A stretch of DNA of 42,835 bases from positions 1-42,835 of the forward strand of contig JAUVKF010000022.1 of the NCBI GenBank assembly GCA_030596395.1, written 5' to 3'. Position numbers and translations under genes: made by a program. A model generated the notes under the pieces. The model was given only the letters and a program-made list of their open reading frames with translations, made no database searches and had not been told where the DNA came from. The DNA comes from Chlorobiota bacterium (lineage in GTDB: Bacteria; Bacteroidota; Bacteroidia; Bacteroidales; F082). Below, piece by piece: positions 8,007 to 16,625 of the stretch (the stretch's first letter is position 1; each line of letters opens with the position of its first letter).

Positions 8007-9008
8007 TCACGATCCCAAAGTTGCAACCATTACTGCTTTAATGGTATGCAAACGATTCTCAGCTTCATCAAACACGATTGATGCCGGTGATTCGAAAACA
8101 TCATCAGTAACTTCCATAGCTTCCACTCCGAATTTCTGATAGATATCTTCTCCAATTTTTGTAGCACGGTTATGGAAAGCAGGAAGACAATGCAGGAATT
8201 TACATTTTGGATTGCCCATTTTCTTCATCATTTCAGCATTCACCTGGTAAGGCATCATTAGTTTGATCCTTTCTTTAAATGCTTCTTCCGGCTCGCCCAT
8301 CGATACCCAAACGTCAGTGTAAATAAAGTCAACACCTTTCACGCCTTCGTCAACATTTTCAGTCAATGTTATGCTTGCTCCAGTTTCTTTAGCAATTTCA
8401 AGGCATTGATCAACTAACTCTTGTTCAGGCCAGAATTGTTTAGGTGCCACGGCCCTGAAATCCATGCCCATTTTGGCTGCACCAACCATCAATGAGTTTC
8501 CCATATTGTTGCGGGCATCACCCGCGTAAGCAAACTTAACCTGATGCAATGGTATGTCCGAATGTTCCATCATAGTCAGGAAATCTGCAAGAATTTGTGT
8601 TGGATGATATTCATTAGTTAGACCATTCCAGACTGGAACCCCAGCAAATTCACCCAAAACTTCAACTTTCTCCTGTCCAAATCCACGGTATTCAATACCA
8701 TCATACATACGGCCTAAAACACGGGCAGTATCTTTCATCGATTCTTTATTGCCAATCTGAGATCCTGATGGGCCTAAATAAGTAACATGAGCTCCCTGAT
8801 CATAAGCAGCAGTTTCAAAAGCACACCGTGTACGGGTTGATGCTTTTTCAAAGATCAGAGCAATATTTTTTCCTTTGAGCCTTTGCTGCTCTGTGCCTGC
8901 ATATTTTGCTTTTTTCAAATCGGCTGAAAGGTCGAGCATGAATTTTATTTCCTGTGGAGTGAAGTCAAGTAACTTCAAGAAGTTCCTGTTTCTCAGATTA
9001 AATGCCAT
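8007..9008 (-). CDS. argF: Ornithine carbamoyltransferase
   Basis: This enzyme joins carbamoyl phosphate and ornithine to give citrulline (arginine synthesis). In fermenters the same enzyme can run in reverse in arginine catabolism (then called arcB). The 333 residues resemble the E. coli enzymes closely. They carry the carbamoyl-phosphate motif STRTRCAFE (55-63), [12 protein letters not shown], the ornithine-side motif [11 protein letters not shown], and [11 protein letters not shown]. Many Bacteroidota make arginine through the N-succinyl/N-acetylornithine variant of this enzyme, which lacks this degree of similarity to E. coli ArgF/ArcB. A catabolic role is therefore possible. No other arg or arc gene lies next to it, so the direction cannot be told from context. 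The glyS start lies 102 bases beyond its stop. Confidence 0.93.
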   Translation of the reverse strand: MAFNLRNRNFLKLLDFTPQEIKFMLDLSADLKKAKYAGTEQQRLKGKNIALIFEKASTRTRCAFETAAYDQGAHVTYLGPSGSQIGNKESMKDTARVLGRMYDGIEYRGFGQEKVEVLGEFAGVPVWNGLTNEYHPTQILADFLTMMEHSDIPLHQVKFAYAGDARNNMGNSLMVGAAKMGMDFRAVAPKQFWPEQELVDQCLEIAKETGASITLTENVDEGVKGVDFIYTDVWVSMGEPEEAFKERIKLMMPYQVNAEMMKKMGNPKCKFLHCLPAFHNRATKIGEDIYQKFGVEAMEVTDDVFESPASIVFDEAENRLHTIKAVMVATLGS

Positions 9009-9347
9009 TTCTTTATGATTTAAGTGATTTTATTTCAATTTTTTTATATCAGTATTTCTTGTTTCAAAAATTTTGGAGTATTTGTGAGTTAGCTATTACA
9101 TATTAGTTCAACACCCTTGAATTTTTAGATAGATTCATTAACTTTCTACTCCATCTTTCCATACTTCCAATACTCCAGTTCACGTGTTCAAATAAATACT
9201 TGTTTAACATTCAATTAATAGCAATTTGTATTCATAATACGCGCAATTAAGCAGGCGCAAAAGTAAGGAAAATTAGAATGATTTCGGATTAATGAAATAC
9301 TTGATATTTGATCAAAGGCGAGTTTATAAGTTTCTAATTTTGTCTCT
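9009..9347. other. AT-rich intergenic region, no gene seen
   Basis: This gap between the divergent argF and DUF3109 genes holds no convincing ORF. One minus-strand frame is open across part of it but has no recognisable features. TGGAGTATT (9074-9082) and AATACTCCA (9169-9177) form a 9-base inverted pair. The second lies inside TACTCCATCTTTCCATACTT-type sequence that looks like a dispersed repeat. The right end holds the probable promoter of the DUF3109 gene. Confidence 0.5.
9307..9342 (+). promoter_or_regulatory. Possible promoter of the DUF3109 gene
   Basis: TAATTTTG at 9335-9342 matches the TAnnTTTG -7 element. A TTTG lies at 9307-9310, but the 24-base spacing is longer than the usual 19-21. 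The ATG is only 5 bases below the -7 element, so the transcript would be leaderless or nearly so. Confidence 0.4.
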
Positions 9348-9911
9348 ATGATTAAGATCGGCAAAACCTTAGTTTCAGATGATTTAAAAGACACCTTTTT
9401 TGTCTGCAATTTATCAGCCTGTCATGGTGATTGCTGTGTTGAAGGCGATGCCGGTGCACCTCTTGAAGAAGAAGAAATCTCGATAATTGAAGACCATATT
9501 GATGAAATAAAACCTTATATGACAAATGAGGGTAGAGAGGTTATTGAATTAGTTGGCGTTTTTGATTATGATACTGATAGCTCGTATGTTACACCCCTGG
9601 TCAATAATCGCGATTGCGCATTTGCTTACAAAAAAGATAGCATTTATTTTTGCTCCATAGAAAGAGCGTTTATCGAAGGGAAAATCAAATTTCAGAAACC
9701 GATCTCCTGTCATCTTTACCCAATACGATTAAAACAAATCGGTGAATTCACAGGAGTTAATTATGATAAATGGAGTATCTGTAAGCCGGCCGTTGTTTTT
9801 GGCAAAAAAAAAGGTGTTCTGCTTTACCAGTTTTTGAAAGAACCTTTGATCAGGAAGTTTGGGGAGGAGTGGTATAAATTGCTTGAAGAAGAATTACGAA
9901 ATGAAGAATAA
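9348..9911 (+). CDS. DUF3109 family Cys-rich protein
   Basis: This 187-residue cytoplasmic protein (no signal or membrane segment) belongs to the conserved Bacteroidota family DUF3109. It has eight cysteines in a spacing suggesting a metal or Fe-S site: C20, C25, C29, C30 (VCNLSACHGDCC), C90 (RDCAF), C102 (FCSIE), C121 (CHLYP) and C145 (ICKP). The CHLYP element recalls the YkgJ/CxxCxxCC zinc or iron-chelating families. Its biochemical role is not known. The ferritin gene lies convergently 70 bases away, which could hint at iron but may be chance. The start ATG is the first codon after a TAATTTTG promoter element, so the message may be leaderless. Confidence 0.85.
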   Translation: MIKIGKTLVSDDLKDTFFVCNLSACHGDCCVEGDAGAPLEEEEISIIEDHIDEIKPYMTNEGREVIELVGVFDYDTDSSYVTPLVNNRDCAFAYKKDSIYFCSIERAFIEGKIKFQKPISCHLYPIRLKQIGEFTGVNYDKWSICKPAVVFGKKKGVLLYQFLKEPLIRKFGEEWYKLLEEELRNEE

Positions 9912-9912
9912 T

Positions 9913-9977
9913 CTTCGGACGCGAAGCATTCGCGCCCGAGGGGCTGTTCAGTAGCCCATGACTTCAGTCGTGGGCGA
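9913..9977. repeat. Two adjacent palindromes between convergent genes
   Basis: GGACGCGAAGCATTCGCGCCC (9917-9937) holds the stem CGCGAA/TTCGCG. GCCCATGAC/GTCGTGGGC (9954-9962 with 9967-9975) forms a second hairpin with one mismatch. The second matches a sequence type (ending CTTCAGTCGTGGGC) that I recognise as a REP-like repeat in many Bacteroidota. Sitting between the DUF3109 and ferritin stop codons, it may also act as a two-way terminator, though T-runs are lacking. Confidence 0.6.
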
Positions 9978-9982
9978 TAATT

Positions 9983-10492
9983 TTATTCTGCGGCTGCTGG
10001 ACTTCCTCCCGTCATCCCTTCCAGTTCTTTATCAATATGAAACATACCGGCTTTATCCCTTCCAACTAATTTTATTTTATCCAAAATTGTATTGAATAAA
10101 CTCTCTTCTTCAACCTGTTCGGTAATATACCATTGCAGAAAATTGCCTGTCGTGTAGTCTTTTTCATCAACTGTTACACCATACAGGTTGTTGATCGACT
10201 CAGTAATAAACATTTCATGTTCTTTGATTTGTGTAAAAATATCCAGAACCGAATCATATTCCTGAGGAGGAACTTCAACATTCATTAATTGTGTTTTACC
10301 GCCACGGTCGTTCACAAAATGAACAAGTTTGAGCATATGCATACGTTCTTCATCAGCATGTTCGTATAAAAACGATGATGCACCAGGGAAACCATTTACT
10401 TCGCACCAGATAGCCATAGCCAGGTAAAGGCGGGATGAATATTCTTCTTTCTGAATTTGTTCATTTAAGGTGGTTTCAACTTTTGAGTTCAT
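9983..10492 (-). CDS. ftnA: Ferritin (bacterial, non-heme)
   Basis: Ferritin subunits (24-mer cage) oxidise Fe(II) and store it as ferric mineral in the cytoplasm. The 169-residue sequence aligns along its whole length with E. coli FtnA. Ferroxidase residues are present: E16, E49, H52, E93 and Q126, within NEQIQKEEYSS, HADEERMHM and FLQWYITEQVEEE. The C-terminus ends in Gly/Ala-rich GGSPAAAE. The gene is alone, convergent with the DUF3109 gene and downstream of a repeat that separates it from atpG. No iron-responsive operator could be identified by eye. Confidence 0.95.
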   Translation of the reverse strand: MNSKVETTLNEQIQKEEYSSRLYLAMAIWCEVNGFPGASSFLYEHADEERMHMLKLVHFVNDRGGKTQLMNVEVPPQEYDSVLDIFTQIKEHEMFITESINNLYGVTVDEKDYTTGNFLQWYITEQVEEESLFNTILDKIKLVGRDKAGMFHIDKELEGMTGGSPAAAE

Positions 10493-10542
10493 GATGTCAA
10501 ATGTTTATTGAATGGTAAAATTAAAAATTATAATGAGGTTTC

Positions 10543-10672
10543 TGTCATCTTGAGTCCCGATTCAATCGAGGTGAAGGATCTTTATGAAAATAGAACGATA
10601 GTTTTTGAGGACTACAATGCAATACTCTTTAAAAAGATTCTTCACTCCGCTATACTATGTTCAGAATAACAA
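10543..10672. repeat. GTCATC..AGGATCTTTATGAA..TTCAGAATGAC-type dispersed repeat, copy 1
   Basis: The left end TGTCATCTTGAG and right end TTCAGAATAACAA are imperfect inverted ends. Inside are AAGGATCTTTATGAAA and AAGATTCTTCACT, also inverted to each other. The same blocks in the same order occur at 29570-29660. The sequence type is familiar from Bacteroidota intergenic regions. It lies between atpG and ftnA. This copy has a longer middle part than the other. Confidence 0.75.
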
Positions 10673-10686
10673 TTTAGGAGAAAGAA

Positions 10687-11577
10687 TTACCCTTTCAATG
10701 CTTCGGCTCCACCAACGATTTCAAGAATTTCGTTGGTAATGGCAGCCTGACGGGCTTTGTTATACGATAGGTTCAGGTTTTTCAGCAACTCTTCGGCATT
10801 CTCAGTAGCCATATGCATAGCAGTCATACGTGCACCATGTTCTGCAGCAAAACTATCTAACAGGGCTTTATAAAGCTGTATTTTGATGGTTTTTGGGACT
10901 AGCACTTCAAGAATATCTTCTTTGTTGGGTTCAAAAATGTAATTTGCTGCGATATCACTGGTTTGAACATTTGGGTCTGTTTCTGCCCCGGTTACCGGCA
11001 AAAACTGTTCTTGTTGTAGTATTTGAACAGCAGCATTCTTGAACTGGTTATACACGATGATGATTCTGTCATACTTCTTTTCAATAAAATCATTCATCAA
11101 TCGCTCCGCAATCTCAACTGCATTTTCAAAGGTAAGGTCATCGAAAATTTCAGTATTTATTTCCTTTATATTATAACCCCATGCTTTTAATGTGTCGGCT
11201 CCTTTTTTACCCAGACACATAATATCAAGGTTTCCGGATTTGTATTGGCTCGAATATTTTTCATCAATCAGTTTAACGGTTTCTTTTACAACATTTGCAT
11301 TAAAAGCACCACACAAACCCCGGTTAGATGTTACCGGAATAACCAGTACTTTATAATCGCCCCTGTCATCAGCCCACACTCCTTCATCAGATCCTACAAG
11401 ATCGTGGCTGAGATTTTGCATGATTTCATGCAATTTGGCTGCGTATGGCCTCATACTCAATATGGCATTTTGAGCCCTCCGCAATTTTGAAGCAGAAACC
11501 ATTTTCATGGCGCTCGTGATTTGCCTGGTTGATTTAACCGAGGCTATTCGTACTCTGACTTCCTTTAGGCTTGGCAT
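10687..11577 (-). CDS. atpG: F1Fo ATP synthase subunit gamma
   Basis: This is the central rotor stalk of F1, coupling c-ring rotation to conformational change in the alpha3beta3 head. The 296 residues have the N-terminal coiled-coil MPSLKEVRVRIASVKSTRQIT...AMKMVSASKLRRAQ, the Rossmann-like middle (VIPVTSNRGLCGAFN, 86-100), and the C-terminal helix ending SYNKARQAAITNEILEIVGGAEAL. It is the last gene of the atpB-E-F-H-A-G run and begins 15 bases after atpA stops. A dispersed repeat lies after its stop codon, before ferritin. Confidence 0.97.
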   Translation of the reverse strand: MPSLKEVRVRIASVKSTRQITSAMKMVSASKLRRAQNAILSMRPYAAKLHEIMQNLSHDLVGSDEGVWADDRGDYKVLVIPVTSNRGLCGAFNANVVKETVKLIDEKYSSQYKSGNLDIMCLGKKGADTLKAWGYNIKEINTEIFDDLTFENAVEIAERLMNDFIEKKYDRIIIVYNQFKNAAVQILQQEQFLPVTGAETDPNVQTSDIAANYIFEPNKEDILEVLVPKTIKIQLYKALLDSFAAEHGARMTAMHMATENAEELLKNLNLSYNKARQAAITNEILEIVGGAEALKG

Positions 11578-11592
11578 AAACTATTTCAGGGT

Positions 11593-13176
11593 TTATTTTT
11601 TGTATTTGTGTGCAATATCAGCTGCAACTTTTCTTAAAGTATCTGTTGCTGCATCGGTTAATTTGCCTTCCGACAACTCCTTTAACATATCCTTATGTTT
11701 TTCCTGAAGGTGATGGAGAAATTCAGTTTCAAAATCAATAACACTTTCTACCGGTACATCCTTTATAAGGTTGTTTGTTCCGCAGAAAATGATAGCAACC
11801 TGTTCGCCAATATGCATTGGTGTATATTGAGGTTGTTTTAAAATCTCCACATTTCTGCGTCCCTTGTTCAGCACCGCCATGGTAGCAGCATCAAGGTCAG
11901 AACCAAACTTAGAAAAAGCTTCCAGTTCACGGAACTGAGCCTGGTCGAGTTTGAGTGTGCCGGCAACTTTTTTCATGGATTTAATCTGTGCGTTTCCTCC
12001 AACACGAGAGACCGAAATACCAACATTAATCGCAGGACGAATACCCGAGTTAAATAAATCACCATCTAAAAATATCTGCCCATCAGTAATGGAAATCACA
12101 TTAGTAGGAATGTATGCAGATACGTCACCTGCCTGTGTTTCGATAATAGGTAAAGCCGTTAATGAACCACCACCTTTTACTTTGTCTTTAATTGATTCGG
12201 GAAGGTCGTTCATTTGTGTTGCAATGTCGTCCGAGTTGATCACTTTTGCTGCTCTTTCCAATAATCTTGAGTGAAGGTAGAAAACATCACCAGGATAAGC
12301 TTCACGGCCAGGAGGACGACGAAGCAAAAGCGATACTTCACGATAAGCAACGGCCTGTTTTGAAAGGTCATCGTAAATTACGAGTGCCGGACGTCCGGTA
12401 TCACGGAAATACTCACCGATGGCAGCGCCGGCATAGGGCGCATAAAACTGCATAGCAGCCGGATCAGAAGCTGTGGCAGTTACAATGACAGTGTATTGCA
12501 TTGCACCATGATCTTCCAGTGTTTTCTGAATATTGGCAACAGTAGAACCTTTCTGGCCAATAGCAACATAGATACAATAAACAGGCTTGCCTTTTTCAAA
12601 ATTTTCCTTTTGGTTGATGATAGCATCAATCGCGATGGCCGTTTTACCAGTCTGGCGGTCGCCGATAATTAACTCACGCTGTCCGCGGCCTATCGGGATC
12701 ATCGCATCAATTGGTTTAAGCCCTGTCTGCAAAGGTTCGTTTACCGGCTGGCGATATATAACACCAGGGGCTTTGCGTTCCAGCGGCATTTCAAAAAGAT
12801 CACCGCTAATTTCTCCTTTACCATCAATGGGTTTGCCAAGTGTGTCGATTACTCTTCCGAGCATGCCTTCGCCTACCTGGATTGAAGCAATACGTCCGGT
12901 ACGTTTTACTTTATCACCTTCGTTCAGGTCTTCAATATCACCAAGTAACACAACCCCAACGTTGTCTTCTTCAAGGTTTAAAACAATACCCATCAGACCG
13001 GTTTTTTCAAATTCAACCAACTCACCTGCCTCAACGTTGGTTAAACCATATACACGGGCAATGCCGTCACCGATTTGTAAAATAGAGCCAACTTCTTCGA
13101 GTACCGCTGCTGATTCAAATCCTGCTAATTCCTGTCGCAAAATGGCTGATACTTCAGCTGGTTTGATGTCTGCCAT
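11593..13176 (-). CDS. atpA: F1Fo ATP synthase subunit alpha
   Basis: This is the non-catalytic nucleotide-binding subunit of the F1 head. The length of 527 residues is normal. The N-terminal beta-barrel is followed by Walker A GDRQTGKT (172-179), the motif [28 protein letters not shown]-type segment (arginine finger in the SVSRVGG region) and the C-terminal helical domain. It lies 18 bases after atpH and 15 before atpG, consistent with one transcript and translational coupling. Nothing unusual is seen. Confidence 0.98.
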   Translation of the reverse strand: MADIKPAEVSAILRQELAGFESAAVLEEVGSILQIGDGIARVYGLTNVEAGELVEFEKTGLMGIVLNLEEDNVGVVLLGDIEDLNEGDKVKRTGRIASIQVGEGMLGRVIDTLGKPIDGKGEISGDLFEMPLERKAPGVIYRQPVNEPLQTGLKPIDAMIPIGRGQRELIIGDRQTGKTAIAIDAIINQKENFEKGKPVYCIYVAIGQKGSTVANIQKTLEDHGAMQYTVIVTATASDPAAMQFYAPYAGAAIGEYFRDTGRPALVIYDDLSKQAVAYREVSLLLRRPPGREAYPGDVFYLHSRLLERAAKVINSDDIATQMNDLPESIKDKVKGGGSLTALPIIETQAGDVSAYIPTNVISITDGQIFLDGDLFNSGIRPAINVGISVSRVGGNAQIKSMKKVAGTLKLDQAQFRELEAFSKFGSDLDAATMAVLNKGRRNVEILKQPQYTPMHIGEQVAIIFCGTNNLIKDVPVESVIDFETEFLHHLQEKHKDMLKELSEGKLTDAATDTLRKVAADIAHKYKK

Positions 13177-13194
13177 GTTTATCTTATTTCTTAA

Positions 13195-13752
13195 TTAGAG
13201 TTTGCTTATGTATAAATTGTCAGAAAATTCTTTTCCTAATCTTTTTAATTGCACTTTAACGCTGTCATCATATTGGTAATCTTCAAAATCCAGTTTGAAA
13301 CCACCAATCAGGCTTCCGTCAACATGCTCAGTTACTTCCAGTTCTTTTTCAGTAACTGTTTTCAGTTTTGTTAAAATCGCATCAATGGTTTTCTTATCAG
13401 CTTTGTAGGCTGTAGTAAGCTTAACCGACATGATGTTCTTATGATCTTTATAAATATCAATGAAGGCTTTGCAAATGTGAACGATGTATTCCTCACGTCC
13501 TTTTCTGGTGATTAATTGAAGAAATTTGATTGTGAGTGTTTGTACTTTACCTTCAAATAAACGGTTTAATATCTTAACTTTTTTATATCCGTCTAATACC
13601 GGGTTTGCCATAATTACCCTGAGTTCGCGGTTATGCTGTAATACCGAGTCGATAAGTATAATGTCTTTTTCTACCTTGTCGAGAATATTGTTTTCCAAAG
13701 CCAGGTCGAAAAGCGCTTGCGCGTACCGTTTTGATAGTAATTGGATTCTCAT
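13195..13752 (-). CDS. atpH: F1Fo ATP synthase subunit delta (OSCP)
   Basis: This peripheral-stalk subunit connects the top of F1 to subunit b. The 185 residues begin with the typical RYAQALFDLALENN (9-22) and carry the C-terminal motif HVDGSLIGGFKLDFEDYQYDDSV (143-165), which is the conserved GG.. signature of OSCP/delta. It sits 15 bases after atpF and 18 before atpA. Confidence 0.95.
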   Translation of the reverse strand: MRIQLLSKRYAQALFDLALENNILDKVEKDIILIDSVLQHNRELRVIMANPVLDGYKKVKILNRLFEGKVQTLTIKFLQLITRKGREEYIVHICKAFIDIYKDHKNIMSVKLTTAYKADKKTIDAILTKLKTVTEKELEVTEHVDGSLIGGFKLDFEDYQYDDSVKVQLKRLGKEFSDNLYISKL

Positions 13753-13767
13753 TTACTTAAACCGATC

Positions 13768-14262
13768 TTAATTTAATCTTGTTTCTTTAAGCATTTTTTC
13801 AATATAGACTGCCTGTTTCTTTTTGTCTTTGAATTCTTCTCTCAAAATCTTTTCAGCAATTTCAATCGAAATAGTAGCGATGGAATTTTTGATCTCAATA
13901 ATTGCAGCCCGTTTCTCATTTTGGATTCTTTCTTTCGCGCTTTCAACAATAATGCCGGCCTCAATATTGGCTTTGTCTTTGGCTTCGTCCAGTATTTTTT
14001 CTTTGATTTTTCTGGCTTCACGAAGAATTGCATCACGATCGTCCTTGGCTTCACGCAGCAGTTTTTCATTATCGAACTGCAGGTCTTTCATCTCTTCCCT
14101 GGCTTTGTCAGCAGCCCTCAACGATTCTTCGATTGAGTCTTCACGTTCCTTCAAAGCGTTCATAATCGGTTTCCAGGCATACTTACCCAAAACGTAGAGA
14201 ACAACAATCAATGCAATGGTCATCCAAATTACCAGTCCGAATCCGGGATTGATCAACGACAT
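13768..14262 (-). CDS. atpF: F1Fo ATP synthase subunit b
   Basis: This is the membrane-anchored peripheral stalk. The 164 residues start with one membrane helix (about 8-28, GFGLVIWMTIALIVVLYVLG). A highly charged alpha-helical coiled coil follows (REDSIEESLRAADKAREEM... to the end), ending KMLKETRLN. It is preceded in the transcript by atpE and an 88-base spacer containing a strong hairpin, and followed 15 bases later by atpH. Confidence 0.95.
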   Translation of the reverse strand: MSLINPGFGLVIWMTIALIVVLYVLGKYAWKPIMNALKEREDSIEESLRAADKAREEMKDLQFDNEKLLREAKDDRDAILREARKIKEKILDEAKDKANIEAGIIVESAKERIQNEKRAAIIEIKNSIATISIEIAEKILREEFKDKKKQAVYIEKMLKETRLN

Positions 14263-14298
14263 AATTTATCTGTTTAATTTGTGTTTAATTCAGTTAAA

Positions 14299-14333
14299 CT
14301 CCTGTATTACAGCCAACCGCTGCAATACAGGAG
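14299..14333 (-). promoter_or_regulatory. Strong hairpin in the atpE-atpF spacer (no T-run)
   Basis: CTCCTGTATT (14299-14308) pairs perfectly with AATACAGGAG (14324-14333), extended by CAGC/GCTG across a one-base bulge. There is no T-run, so it is not an ordinary terminator. It lies just after the atpE stop in the direction of transcription. A role in mRNA processing or in protecting the 3' end of the atpE message, matching the high c-subunit demand, is my inference. Confidence 0.6.
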
Positions 14334-14351
14334 CAATTGATCGGTATTGGT

Positions 14352-14615
<264 letters not shown>

Positions 14616-14649
14616 TTAAATTTATTATTTAGTTATTAATGGATTCATA

Positions 14650-15774
14650 TTAATGATGTGCTTCCTCAGTGGCCATGCCAAAATACAGGGCCGAAAGCAA
14701 CGTAAATACATAAGCCTGAATGAAAGCAACCAGTAATTCGAGGAAATCCATGAAAATGGAAAAACCGACTGAAATTACCGAAACGCCAAATCCAAGACCC
14801 GTGCTCATTTCACCAAAAATGAAAATGAGACTTATAAAACCTAAAATAATGATATGCCCTGCAGTAATGTTTGCAAAGAGACGCACCATCAGGACAAAAG
14901 GTTTTGTAAAAACACCCATCAACTCAACAACCGGCATTAAAGGAACCGGGAATTTCAACCACCATGGTACGCCAGGTGCATTAACAATATGTGTCCAGTA
15001 ATTTTTATTGCCACTGAACGTTGTGATGATAAAAGTGAACACTGCCAATACGCCTGTAACGCCAATATTTCCTGTTACATTAGCACCACCTGGGAAAAAA
15101 GGAATAATACCGAGCACATTATTGATGAGAATAAAAAAGAATATCGTTAGAAGGAAAGGCAGGTATTTTTCATACTTTTTTTCGCCAATCGATGCTTTTG
15201 CGATATCATCACGAATAAAAATGATTATTGGCTCCACGAAGGATTGCAATCCTTTTGGGGCATGGTCTTTACGCCTGGTATATGCCCTGGCAACCGAAAT
15301 AAAAACAAACATCATTAAAAACATGCTCATGAAAATGGCCAGCACATTTTTGGTGATCGAAATATCAAGATAGGGGCGGATTTCGTTACCGTCGGCATCC
15401 TTGCGAACTATTTTGCCTGCATTTATGTCGTCGTGAGAAATAAAATATCCTTTGAAAGTATTATGTCCGTGATGAAATTTAGATGACATAAATACATGCC
15501 ATTCACTTTCATCATAAAGAATAACCGGCAGAGGAATGGTAATATGTGTTTCGCCGATAGTAATGATGTGCCACTCGTAAGAATCAGCAATGTGTTCCAT
15601 GATCATTTCACCGGCATTAAAGTCTGCTTCAGCCATTTCATGCTGGTCTTCTTCACTGATCACGGGGTTGTCTTCGTGGTGCTGTCCGGTAAAAGTTGCA
15701 GGTACAAAAAAAGTAAATAAAAGTAGTAATCCACAGATGGCAAACGTCTTTATAACTCCTGATTTATCACTCAT
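14650..15774 (-). CDS. atpB: F1Fo ATP synthase subunit a, with long extracytoplasmic N-terminus
   Basis: This is the stator channel subunit that passes protons to the c-ring. At 374 residues it is about 100 longer than E. coli AtpB. The extra part is N-terminal: a hydrophobic signal-like helix (10-27), then a His/Asp/Glu-rich stretch to about residue 140 before the usual five-helix core. This extended form is common in Bacteroidota. The core holds the essential Arg R298 in MVRLFANITAGH and the segment NNVLGIIPFFPGG. It is the first gene of the atpBEFHAG run. The gene upstream on the other strand is a lipoprotein, so this run must have its own promoter, which I could not identify by consensus. 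Confidence 0.96.
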   Translation of the reverse strand: MSDKSGVIKTFAICGLLLLFTFFVPATFTGQHHEDNPVISEEDQHEMAEADFNAGEMIMEHIADSYEWHIITIGETHITIPLPVILYDESEWHVFMSSKFHHGHNTFKGYFISHDDINAGKIVRKDADGNEIRPYLDISITKNVLAIFMSMFLMMFVFISVARAYTRRKDHAPKGLQSFVEPIIIFIRDDIAKASIGEKKYEKYLPFLLTIFFFILINNVLGIIPFFPGGANVTGNIGVTGVLAVFTFIITTFSGNKNYWTHIVNAPGVPWWLKFPVPLMPVVELMGVFTKPFVLMVRLFANITAGHIIILGFISLIFIFGEMSTGLGFGVSVISVGFSIFMDFLELLVAFIQAYVFTLLSALYFGMATEEAHH

Positions 15775-15993
15775 TTACAAAGGAAAGTGTACGGTTAAAA
15801 TTGAGTGCAATTTTACGAATAAAAGCTGAATTAGAAAAAGGTTTTTTTGATTTTAATTAATGGCTGCAAATCAGGCATTTAGATTAAAATTATATTTTGT
15901 TTATGATAAAAAAATAAGATAGTATTTTGAAAGTAGTTTAAAAAGTTGTAATTTCACATTCACACTAAAAGCAATAAACCAATAAACAAAATA

Positions 15994-16494
15994 ATGAGAA
16001 ATTTTTACATTTTAATTGCGCTTTCCGGGTTGTTTTTATGGAATTCCTGTACACAAACTTGTGCTGATAATGTGAACAGGGTAGATGAGATCATTGCCAT
16101 TGAAAATGTTCTTGAAGAATACATTATTGCAAATGAAAATCAGGATTTCGATCTGATCGAAAAAATCTGGTCGCCTGACAGCGATATTGTTCTTTATGGT
16201 ACAAATTCAGATGAAAAACTGATTGGTTTTACCAATATTCGAAATGCAATTAAAGAGCAATTCAAACTCATCGAAGAGACTTACATTTCTGCTTCCGACC
16301 AATACATTCAACTGAATGCGTGTGGCAATACGGCCTGGTTTGCCGAGACTTTAAATTACAACTTTATGTATGATGGTGAGGCGCACAGTTATAAAGGTAT
16401 GCGGTTTACAGGAGTTCTGGTGAAAATTGATGGTAGCTGGCGTTTTGTTCAGGCACACCTTTCGTTGCCTGGCAACGTAGATATCGGCGAATAA
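15994..16494 (+). CDS. SnoaL/NTF2-like (DUF4440-type) lipoprotein
   Basis: This is a 166-residue exported protein. The signal peptide ends at a Cys (C19, in LFLWNSCT), suggesting a lipoprotein, although the residues before the Cys are not a textbook lipobox. The rest is one NTF2-like fold: an N-terminal helix with ENVLEEYIIANENQDFDLIEKIWSPDSDIVLYG, then FTNIRNAI, and a C-terminal MRFTGVLVKIDGSWRFVQAHLS strand pair. These are the marks of the SnoaL_3/DUF4440 group. Function is unknown; such domains bind small ligands or act as ketosteroid-isomerase-like enzymes. It lies on the strand opposite to the ATP synthase genes, between atpB and atpC, and is followed by a good terminator. Confidence 0.8.
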   Translation: MRNFYILIALSGLFLWNSCTQTCADNVNRVDEIIAIENVLEEYIIANENQDFDLIEKIWSPDSDIVLYGTNSDEKLIGFTNIRNAIKEQFKLIEETYISASDQYIQLNACGNTAWFAETLNYNFMYDGEAHSYKGMRFTGVLVKIDGSWRFVQAHLSLPGNVDIGE

Positions 16495-16553
16495 ATCAAA
16501 AATTGATCTTAACATAGTTCTTTGATTACACTGAGACAGTTGAGATTTTTATG

Positions 16554-16585
16554 AGCCTGCCACCCGGCAGGCTTTTTTCTTTTTG
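16554..16585 (+). terminator. Terminator after the SnoaL-like gene
   Basis: GCCTGCC (16555-16561) pairs with GGCAGGC (16566-16572) around a 4-base loop and is followed by a long T-rich run (16573-16584). It separates the SnoaL-like gene from the TPR gene, so the two are probably separate transcripts. Confidence 0.85.
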
Positions 16586-16594
16586 ATAGATTAG

Positions 16595-16602
16595 TATCTT
16601 TG
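16595..16602 (+). promoter_or_regulatory. -7 element (TATCTTTG) of the TPR lipoprotein gene
   Basis: TATCTTTG matches TAnnTTTG exactly and lies 24 bases upstream of the ATG, just after the preceding terminator. No clear TTTG stands at the usual -33 distance. Confidence 0.5.
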
Positions 16603-16625
16603 CAGCCCGAAAAATTGTATGCAGT

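Noticed and set aside
11951-13198. Plus-strand ORFs of 107 and 203 codons opposite atpA
   Set aside because: Shadow frames of a highly conserved gene. Composition is Ser/Pro/Ile-rich, as expected for antisense.
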